DNA from: DASVHS01 sp036001325
GTDB lineage: Bacteria; Acidobacteriota; Thermoanaerobaculia; Gp7-AA8
DNA: 6,655 bases
Assembly (NCBI GenBank): GCA_036001325.1
Contig: DASYUK010000164.1
Location: forward strand, 1 to 6,655
Reading direction: 5' to 3'
Positions 1-6,655 of the stretch are shown here, piece after piece (the stretch's first letter is position 1; the number at the start of each line of letters is the position of its first letter). The position numbers and the translations under genes are program-made. The notes under the pieces were generated by a model. The model saw only the letters and a program-made list of their open reading frames with translations, did no database searches and was not told where the DNA came from.

Positions 1-1206
1 GATGTCGAGCGCCGGAAGGTACACCGTCGCGAACTGCGCGTGCCCGGCATCGACCTCGCGGAGAAAGCGCCGCGTAGCACCGATATCGACGCCGAGCGCG
101 TCGCTGCGGGCAGCGCCGAAGATCGTTTGCTGTCCGATCGAGTCGAGCGCCCCGCTCTTCGCGTCAGCCGCCGTCCACCAGTTCACTGCCAGCGATCGCA
201 CGCCGCGCGTGGAAAAGATCTCCCACAGATAATCGCGCCTCCGGATCGTCGGCGGGAGCGGCTGTCGTGTCGCGAGCGCGCGGAGGACGACATCGGCGCG
301 GGAAACGCTCTGCAGAACGTGCGTGCCGCCGAAGAGCCGCACGCCCTCGACTGCGCGCACGCCGTGCAGCGACGCAGGCACGCCCGTGCCAACCGAGGCC
401 CATCGCTCCGTCGTCGACGGAGCGATGATGGTCGGCGTCGCTTCGACGCTCGCGAACTCGCGCATGAGATCGAGTCGCGATCGGATGATCTCGTCCGATA
501 GACCGTCGACTGCAACGAGCGCAACGCTGCGCTCGACCGGCGTCGTCACCACTTGCAACGGCGCCGATACCTGCCGCTCCGGCATCGCATATGCGGGGAT
601 GAACAGCAGCGCGATCAGGATCGCCGCCCCGGCGGCGAGCGGAATGCCGCGCGGTTTCTGATGAATCGCTGGAATTCGTTTCAATTCGTAGATCGTGAAT
701 GACAGCAACGCTGCCGAAACGACGATCGTCGCCACGACGAAGAAGATCGCGGCGAGTGCGCCGCCGGCGAGAAGCTCGAGCGTCGAAGGCATCGAGTCGA
801 ATCCGTACCACCAGATTGCCAGCGGAACGATCAACAGACCGCTGGTCGCGATCGAAACAGCGAGGAGTCCTCGCGACGTCTCGATCGGCAGCTCCGGCCG
901 GATCTTCAGCAGCAACGCCACGACGATCACGATCGCAAATGCGATGACCGACCACGCGAGAGAGTCGATGACGAACAGCTCGAACGTCTCGACTGCGCTG
1001 AGCGGATGGTTGCGCACCAGCATGATGGCAACGCATGGCAGCGCGCCGAATAGCGCCACGAGCGTCGCCGCTTTCGCCGCGACGATGGCGAGCTCGGCCC
1101 AGAACGCGCGCGAGCTCCACGGGTCGAGCGCGAACCACCGTTCGATGCCGTGCTTCAGGTAACCGCGCTCGCGAAGCTGCTCGCGGAGAGACTCGACGTC
1201 GGTCAC
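1..1206 (-). CDS. Membrane-anchored alkaline-phosphatase-superfamily phosphodiesterase (partial)
   Basis: The reverse strand is open from a GTG at 1206-1204 through position 1, giving 402 residues; the 3' end lies outside the window. The protein starts with a short cytoplasmic stretch, followed by about five hydrophobic segments near residues 41-64, 83-101, 113-133, 145-170 and 187-206. A soluble domain then begins near residue 225 and opens with VALVAVDGL, where D234 fits the first metal-binding Asp of type I phosphodiesterase/nucleotide pyrophosphatase enzymes. Around residues 263-282 the pattern PSTTERWASVGTG...HG matches the nucleophile region of that family, with T265 (or T266) as the likely nucleophile and H281 following. 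Five membrane passes with a cytoplasmic N-terminus would place the catalytic domain in the periplasm. The substrate is unknown; phosphodiesters, phosphoglycans or sulfate esters are all possible. An in-frame ATG at 1269-1267 would add 21 residues, but it overlaps the divergent gene's start and the extension looks non-coding. The family call is fairly safe; the start codon is uncertain. Confidence 0.75.
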   Translation of the reverse strand, partial: MTDVESLREQLRERGYLKHGIERWFALDPWSSRAFWAELAIVAAKAATLVALFGALPCVAIMLVRNHPLSAVETFELFVIDSLAWSVIAFAIVIVVALLLKIRPELPIETSRGLLAVSIATSGLLIVPLAIWWYGFDSMPSTLELLAGGALAAIFFVVATIVVSAALLSFTIYELKRIPAIHQKPRGIPLAAGAAILIALLFIPAYAMPERQVSAPLQVVTTPVERSVALVAVDGLSDEIIRSRLDLMREFASVEATPTIIAPSTTERWASVGTGVPASLHGVRAVEGVRLFGGTHVLQSVSRADVVLRALATRQPLPPTIRRRDYLWEIFSTRGVRSLAVNWWTAADAKSGALDSIGQQTIFGAARSDALGVDIGATRRFLREVDAGHAQFATVYLPALDI

Positions 1207-1267
1207 GCGCGCGATGCTACCGGAATATGGAACGCAGTGCGGCGTTACAATTCGCGGGCTATCCCCC
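1207..1267. promoter_or_regulatory. Divergent intergenic region with weak candidate promoters
   Basis: This 61-bp gap separates the GTG of the minus-strand phosphodiesterase from the ATG of the plus-strand M50 protease, so it must carry both promoters unless they lie inside the genes. On the minus strand, TTGTAA (1250-1245) and TATTCC (1227-1222) are 17 bp apart, a plausible but weak sigma-70-type pair. It would give a leader of only about 8-10 nt before the GTG. On the plus strand, TACAAT (1246-1251) resembles a -10 box and would start a transcript about 10 nt before the ATG, but I see no good -35 box. The two elements overlap, which would make the promoters mutually exclusive if both are real. 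No Shine-Dalgarno motif precedes either start. This is inferred from motif resemblance only. Confidence 0.3.
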
Positions 1268-2065
1268 ATGGAATCTGCAACATCCCCCGAAAAGAAACGC
1301 ACGTTGTCGAGGGCGCTCTCCGGACTGCTCCTGCTCCTCGGCGTCGCACTGCTGAAGCTCAAAGCGCTTCTCGTCAATCCATTCGAAGGTTTCGGCGCCA
1401 TTCAGTTCGCGGTCGCCGGCGGAACGATGCTCGTGACGATCGTGACGTACGCGTTCAAATGGCCTCTCGGCTTCGTCGTCGGCTTTGTCGTCGTGACCCT
1501 CATTCATGAGTTGGGACACGCCGTGGTGATTCGCGCCAAAGGCCTTCGCGCCGGCTTCATGGTGTTCATCCCGTTCATCGGCGGGGCGGTGACGATCAAG
1601 GATCAGCCGCGATCGGCGTACGACGACGCGCAAATCGGTCTGGCCGGACCGATCGCCGGAACGTTCGCGTCGCTCGTATCGCTGCAAATTTTCAAGTGGA
1701 CGGACATTCCGCTCTATCTGTTGATCGCTCTGGCCGGATTCATTCTCAATCTGATCAACCTGCTTCCGATCGGAATGCTCGACGGCGGGCGTATCTCGGC
1801 CGCGGTGACGAAATGGATGTGGATCATCGGCGGCGGCATCCTCGTCTACAAAGTCGTCAAGCAGCCGAACGCGTTGCTGATCGCCATCCTCGTTCTGGCG
1901 GTCTTTCAGGTGTATGCGTCGATCGTCCGCGAGACGGAAGCAAAGTTCTACGAAATCACCGGCGCACAGCGCACCGGCATTGCCGTCGTCTACTTCTCGC
2001 TGGTGATCTTTCTCGGGCACCAGGCGTTTGTCACCGCCGCTCGCGTGGCCGCACTGGCGAGGTGA
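1268..2065 (+). CDS. Site-2 protease family (M50) intramembrane zinc metalloprotease
   Basis: This 265-residue, strongly hydrophobic protein has the two hallmarks of M50 site-2 proteases. One is the zinc motif H80-E-L-G-H84 inside a membrane segment. The other is N164-LLPIGM-L-D172-G-G-R in a later segment, where D172 is expected to be the third zinc ligand. Hydrophobic segments lie near residues 14-33, 44-60, 63-84, 124-142, 148-170, 185-197, 202-222 and 237-260. There is no PDZ domain between the two motifs, so it resembles the compact SpoIVFB-like group rather than RseP. The stretch FIPFIGGAVTIKDQP..AYDDAQIGLAGP between them is typical of that compact group. It should cleave transmembrane segments of membrane proteins or release anchored factors, but no substrate is evident from the neighbours. 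The ATG at 1268 is preferred over an upstream in-frame ATG at 1214, because the intervening 18 codons cover the presumed promoter and look non-coding. The family assignment is secure. Confidence 0.9.
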   Translation: MESATSPEKKRTLSRALSGLLLLLGVALLKLKALLVNPFEGFGAIQFAVAGGTMLVTIVTYAFKWPLGFVVGFVVVTLIHELGHAVVIRAKGLRAGFMVFIPFIGGAVTIKDQPRSAYDDAQIGLAGPIAGTFASLVSLQIFKWTDIPLYLLIALAGFILNLINLLPIGMLDGGRISAAVTKWMWIIGGGILVYKVVKQPNALLIAILVLAVFQVYASIVRETEAKFYEITGAQRTGIAVVYFSLVIFLGHQAFVTAARVAALAR

Positions 2066-2074
2066 GCGGGATTC

Positions 2075-2105
2075 TTGCAGCCCCTTTTCGGGTTTTTGAT
2101 ACCCT
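2075..2105 (+). promoter_or_regulatory. Weak candidate promoter upstream of the small ORF and secA
   Basis: TTGCAG (2075-2080) is followed after exactly 17 bp by GATACC (2098-2103); the shifted hexamer TACCCT (2100-2105) keeps the conserved T-A...T of a -10 box. Either reading would start transcription only a few bases before the ATG at 2119. Matches to consensus are only about half, and the spacer overlaps a terminator-like stem, so this is a suggestion rather than a call. Confidence 0.22.
2079..2097 (+). terminator. Weak intrinsic-terminator-like stem and T-run after the M50 gene
   Basis: Fourteen bases past the M50 stop codon, AGCCC (2079-2083) can pair with GGGTT (2090-2094), with a G-T wobble, around a loop of six bases. 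A run of five T (2093-2097) overlaps the end of the stem. A stem of only 5 bp is short for an efficient terminator, and the same bases form the spacer of a candidate promoter. Confidence 0.22.
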
Positions 2106-2118
2106 TGGCCCGCGCCGT

Positions 2119-2364
2119 ATGAACCTCTATCTCGTTTTTGCGCTCGCGCTCGGCGCGATCACAGGAGTCGTCGAAACGCCGGTCATGCGACCGGCGTCGC
2201 TCGTCGCTCAGCGGGATAGCCGCGTTCAACGCCGCATTCAGCAGCTCGTTCGAACGGTCGTCGGTCGTCGGTCGTCGGTCGTGGGGGCTGTATGCCCGAC
2301 GACCCACGACCTACGACCTACGACCCTCCTCAACGCAGCGCCTCGCGCCCCAGCGTTCGCATAG
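2119..2364 (+). CDS. Hypothetical small ORF with hydrophobic N-terminus, probably broken by a repeat
   Basis: I do not recognise this 81-codon ORF. Its first 20 residues (MNLYLVFALALGAITGVVET) form a hydrophobic helix like a signal peptide or anchor, though with no positive charge before the hydrophobic core. Residues 29-46 are polar and Arg/Gln-rich. From residue 46 to about 69 the frame runs through the heptamer palindrome and encodes meaningless VVGRRSSVVG-type sequence. It ends ...AAPRAPAFA at 2364, 44 bp before the secA start. Third-position GC before the repeat is about 68 percent by hand count, compatible with coding. The repeat is 70 bp, so its insertion would have shifted the frame. 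If it is removed, the N-terminal frame continues through ...SHRAPFSPHVHRWG... to a TGA at 2414-2416 that overlaps the secA ATG. It may be a degraded small gene, a leader peptide, or chance. No Shine-Dalgarno precedes the ATG. Confidence 0.3.
   Translation: MNLYLVFALALGAITGVVETPVMRPASLVAQRDSRVQRRIQQLVRTVVGRRSSVVGAVCPTTHDLRPTTLLNAAPRAPAFA
2176..2197. repeat. Perfect 9-bp inverted repeat (hairpin)
   Basis: ACGCCGGTC (2176-2184) and its exact complement GACCGGCGT (2189-2197) enclose the loop ATGC. The stem is strong and GC-rich, and no T-run follows, so it is not a standard intrinsic terminator. It lies inside the small ORF (codons 20-27) and about 210 bp before secA. It could be an RNA structure in the secA leader, a protein-binding palindrome, or a remnant of a repeat. 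Confidence 0.6.
2256..2325. repeat. Heptamer palindrome 1: inverted GGTCGTN array upstream of secA
   Basis: Four tandem heptamers (GGTCGTC three times, then GGTCGTG) occupy 2256-2283. Four complementary heptamers (GACGACC, CACGACC, TACGACC, TACGACC) occupy 2298-2325. Between them is a 14-base core in which GGGC (2285-2288) pairs with GCCC (2294-2297) around the loop TGTAT. The first six positions of every heptamer pair perfectly across the arms, while the seventh varies and is mismatched, giving 24 paired bases of 28 in the arms plus 4 in the core. This is the same architecture as the element at 5137-5216. It resembles REP/BIME-type palindromes or the heptanucleotide tandem repeats of some bacteria. 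An ATG in its loop (2292) is in frame with secA but should not be taken as the start. Confidence 0.9.
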
Positions 2365-2408
2365 AGCGCCTTTCTCTCCGCACGTACATCGTTGGGGTTC
2401 ACAAAACC

Positions 2409-5132
<2,724 letters not shown>

Positions 5133-5136
5133 TGAA

Positions 5137-5216
5137 GGTCGTGGGTCGTAGGTCGTGGGTGCCGGGGGCATTCAGGCGCTGAGGCCCACGGTACCTACGA
5201 CCCACGACCTACGACC
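5137..5216. repeat. Heptamer palindrome 2: inverted GGTCGTN array between secA and the carbamoyltransferase gene
   Basis: This element begins 4 bp after the secA stop codon and ends 3 bp before the next ATG. The left arm has GGTCGTG, GGTCGTA, GGTCGTG and a degenerate GGTGCCG (5137-5164). The right arm has CGGTACC, TACGACC, CACGACC and TACGACC (5189-5216). The arms pair along 33 positions (5137-5169 with 5184-5216) with only two mismatches (5150/5203 and 5165/5188) and three G-T wobbles. GGGC and GCCC close the inner end as in palindrome 1. The tip is its own small hairpin, TCAG-GCG-CTGA (5172-5182). In mRNA this would be a very stable structure of about 80 nt that could act as a 3' stabiliser or terminator-like block for secA and could mask the next start. 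ATGAA occurs on both sides (5132-5136 and 5220-5224), a possible target duplication. Confidence 0.92.
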
Positions 5217-5219
5217 CGC

Positions 5220-6655
5220 ATGAATATCGTCGGCATCTCCGCTTACTACCACGACAGTGCCGCCGCTCTGGTTCAGGATGGGGAGATCGTCGCCGCCGCG
5301 CAGGAAGAGCGCTTTACGCGCAAGAAGGGCGATCATCGATTTCCATCGCAATCGCTCGACTACGTGATCAAAGCGGGCGGGCTGAAGTCCGTCAACGACG
5401 CGGACTATCTCGTCTTCTATGACAAGCCGCTCTTGAAGTTCGAGCGACTGCTCAGCACGTATGTCGCTTACGCGCCGAGCGGCATTCGCTCGTTCATCAA
5501 AGCGATGCCGCTGTGGCTGAAAGAGAAACTGCACATGCCGCGCGAGATCCGTAAGCTCACCGGCTACGAAGGCAAGATTCTCTTCACGCAGCACCATGAA
5601 TCGCACGCGGCGAGCGCGTTCTATCCGTCGCCGTTCGAAGAAGCGGCGATCATCTGCTTCGACGGCGTGGGGGAGTGGGCCACAACAACAGTGTGGACGG
5701 GCAAGGGCAATCGCATCACGCCGCACAGGGAAATCCGCTTCCCACACTCTCTCGGCCTGCTCTACTCCGCGTTCACGTACTACACCGGATTCAAAGTGAA
5801 TTCGGGCGAGTACAAGGTCATGGGGCTCGCGCCGTATGGGCAACCGATTTATGCCGACGCGATTCGCAAACATCTGATCGAGATCCACGACGACGGCTCG
5901 TTCGGGATGAACCTCGACTACTTCAATTACGCGCAAGGCCTGACGATGACCAACGGGAAGTTTCATCGTCTGTTCGACGGACCTCCGCGCGAGCCTGAAT
6001 CGAATCTCACGCAGCGCCATCTCGATCTCGCCGCGAGCATTCAGGAAGTGACCGAAGAAGTGATGCTGAAGATCGCGCGCAACGCCGCGCATGAGACGAA
6101 CCTGCGCAACCTCTGCATGGCGGGCGGCGTGGCGCTCAACTGTGTGGGCAACGCGAAGATTCTGCGTGATGGATCATTCGACGACATGTGGATCCAGCCG
6201 GCGGCGGGGGATGCGGGTGGGTCGGTGGGGGCGGCGCTGGCGGTGTGGCATCAGTATCTGGGTAAGGAACGTGTAGCGGCGCACTTCAGTGCGCCGGACG
6301 GCGCGCTAAAGCGCGCCGCTACACTCGATGCGCAGCGAGGCTCCTACCTCGGACCTGAGTTTGCGCAGAGTGAGATCGAGTCGTATCTGCGCTCGCAAAA
6401 TGCGCCCTACACGATCGTCGATGATGTCGCACGCGTCGCCCGTTTCATCGCCGATGGAAAGATCGTGGGCTGGTTCAGCGGGCGGATGGAATTCGGTCCA
6501 CGCGCGCTCGGCGCGCGCTCGATCCTCGGCGATCCGCGCGAGCCTGAGATGCAGAAGCGCATGAACCTGAAGATCAAGTTCCGCGAGTCGTTCCGGCCGT
6601 TCGCGCCGGCGGTGCTCGCCGAGCATGCTCACGAATGGTTCGATCTCGATCGGCC
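5220..6655 (+). CDS. NodU/CmcH-family carbamoyltransferase (partial)
   Basis: The frame gives 478 residues before the window ends; the family is usually about 550-620 residues, so the C-terminal tail is missing. The N-terminus MNIVGISAYYHDSAAAL with AQEERFTRKKGDHRFP (28-42) is diagnostic of the N-terminal kinase-like domain that makes carbamoyl-adenylate from carbamoyl phosphate and ATP. H125 and H129 in HHESHAAS, with D148 in ICFDGVGEW, match the metal ligands known from TobZ by spacing, and D331 in PAAGDAGG fits the fourth. AGGVALNC (301-308) and FGPRALGARSILGDPR (425-440) are also conserved. The enzyme transfers carbamoyl to a hydroxyl of a sugar, antibiotic or glycan; the acceptor here cannot be told. 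Residues 352-368 are encoded by a palindromic repeat inserted in frame. The start is preceded directly by a heptamer repeat and has no Shine-Dalgarno. It lies 87 bp after secA and may be cotranscribed with it. Confidence 0.93.
   Translation, partial: MNIVGISAYYHDSAAALVQDGEIVAAAQEERFTRKKGDHRFPSQSLDYVIKAGGLKSVNDADYLVFYDKPLLKFERLLSTYVAYAPSGIRSFIKAMPLWLKEKLHMPREIRKLTGYEGKILFTQHHESHAASAFYPSPFEEAAIICFDGVGEWATTTVWTGKGNRITPHREIRFPHSLGLLYSAFTYYTGFKVNSGEYKVMGLAPYGQPIYADAIRKHLIEIHDDGSFGMNLDYFNYAQGLTMTNGKFHRLFDGPPREPESNLTQRHLDLAASIQEVTEEVMLKIARNAAHETNLRNLCMAGGVALNCVGNAKILRDGSFDDMWIQPAAGDAGGSVGAALAVWHQYLGKERVAAHFSAPDGALKRAATLDAQRGSYLGPEFAQSEIESYLRSQNAPYTIVDDVARVARFIADGKIVGWFSGRMEFGPRALGARSILGDPREPEMQKRMNLKIKFRESFRPFAPAVLAEHAHEWFDLDR
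6271..6324. repeat. 54-bp double-hairpin palindromic repeat inside the carbamoyltransferase gene
   Basis: The ends are a perfect 12-bp inverted repeat, GTGTAGCGGCGC (6271-6282) and GCGCCGCTACAC (6313-6324). Inside, two strong hairpins sit side by side. The first pairs CGGCGCACT with AGTGCGCCG (6277-6285 with 6288-6296). The second pairs GGCGCGCT with AGCGCGCC (6300-6307 with 6310-6317). The element can therefore fold either as one outer stem or as two inner hairpins, like a REP doublet. It is 54 bp long, 18 codons, and contains no stop in the gene's frame. It adds roughly residues 352-368 (VAAHFSAPDGALKRAAT) between YLGKER and LDAQRGSYLGP. It is unrelated in sequence to the heptamer palindromes. 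Confidence 0.88.

Larger units (their letters stand above)
2066..2408. other. Repeat-bearing interval between the M50 gene and secA
   Basis: These 343 bp contain no confidently assigned gene. In order they hold a weak terminator-like stem with a T-run (2079-2097), overlapping candidate promoter boxes (2075-2105), and a small ORF with a hydrophobic N-terminus (2119-2364). Inside the ORF are a perfect 9-bp hairpin (2176-2197) and a 70-bp heptamer palindrome (2256-2325). Only about 80 bp separate the palindrome from the secA start. I saw no tRNA, rRNA or recognisable riboswitch. The promoter of secA is not obvious: no well-spaced -35/-10 pair stands out in 2326-2408, so secA may be transcribed from the 2075-2105 region through the small ORF. 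Confidence 0.7.

Noticed and set aside
164..1138. Long open frame on the minus strand (324 codons) in the first kilobase
   Set aside because: Its translation is dominated by Arg, Ala and Asp with no hydrophobic or catalytic pattern. The neighbouring minus-strand frame from 1206 gives clean membrane helices and phosphodiesterase motifs, so this is a shadow.
1259..2020. Minus-strand open frame opposite the M50 gene
   Set aside because: It is highly charged, low in complexity and antisense to a clear HELGH protease. GC-rich codon use keeps the opposite strand open by chance.
2256..2325. CRISPR array
   Set aside because: The units are 7 bp with no spacers, and the second half is the reverse complement of the first. 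It is a palindrome, not a repeat-spacer array.
2292..2408. N-terminal extension of SecA from the ATG at 2292
   Set aside because: The extension is translated repeat and spacer sequence, and the known SecA N-terminus aligns from the ATG at 2409.
5137..5216. Simple rho-independent terminator of secA
   Set aside because: The stem is far longer than needed, no T-run follows on either strand, and the same design occurs upstream of secA. It may affect mRNA stability but is better called a repeat element.
5172..6092. Minus-strand 306-codon frame opposite the carbamoyltransferase
   Set aside because: It is a shadow of conserved NodU-family sequence, and its C-terminal end is translated from the repeat.
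6271..6324. Frameshift or pseudogene signal in the carbamoyltransferase
   Set aside because: The 54-bp element is a multiple of three without stops, and conserved motifs continue in the same frame downstream, so the gene appears intact up to the window edge.

Overview
The window is bacterial, GC-rich chromosomal DNA from a Gram-negative-type organism. It carries a large SecA with the C-terminal SEC-C zinc motif and an inner-membrane enzyme with a periplasmic catalytic domain. It also has many short palindromic intergenic repeats, and none of its starts has a clear Shine-Dalgarno sequence. The gene content and repeat style suggest an Acidobacteriota-like soil or metagenomic lineage, but this is a guess: no taxonomic marker was searched.

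Layout. (1) Positions 1-1206, minus strand: the first 402 residues of a membrane-anchored alkaline-phosphatase-superfamily phosphodiesterase, cut by the window edge. (2) Positions 1207-1267: a short divergent promoter region. (3) Positions 1268-2065, plus strand: a compact site-2 protease (M50) with HELGH and LDGGR motifs. (4) Positions 2066-2408: a 343-bp interval with no confidently assigned gene. It holds weak promoter and terminator signals, a small ORF with a hydrophobic N-terminus, a perfect 9-bp hairpin, and a 70-bp inverted array of GGTCGTN heptamers. (5) Positions 2409-5132, plus: secA, 907 residues and complete. (6) Positions 5137-5216: a second heptamer palindrome with the same architecture, ending 3 bp before the next start codon. 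(7) Positions 5220-6655, plus: a NodU/CmcH-family carbamoyltransferase, cut by the window edge. It carries a 54-bp double-hairpin repeat embedded in its coding sequence, exactly 18 codons long and with no frame change.

The genes do not form an obvious pathway: SecA is the general secretion motor, the M50 protease cleaves inside membranes, and the carbamoyltransferase modifies a small molecule or glycan. The main interest lies in the repeats. secA is bracketed by two related heptamer palindromes, and a different palindromic repeat has been accommodated inside an enzyme-coding gene. A speculative further reading is that the small ORF before secA is a damaged SecM-like leader peptide. Deleting the 70-bp repeat in silico joins its frame to one that ends by overlapping the secA start codon.
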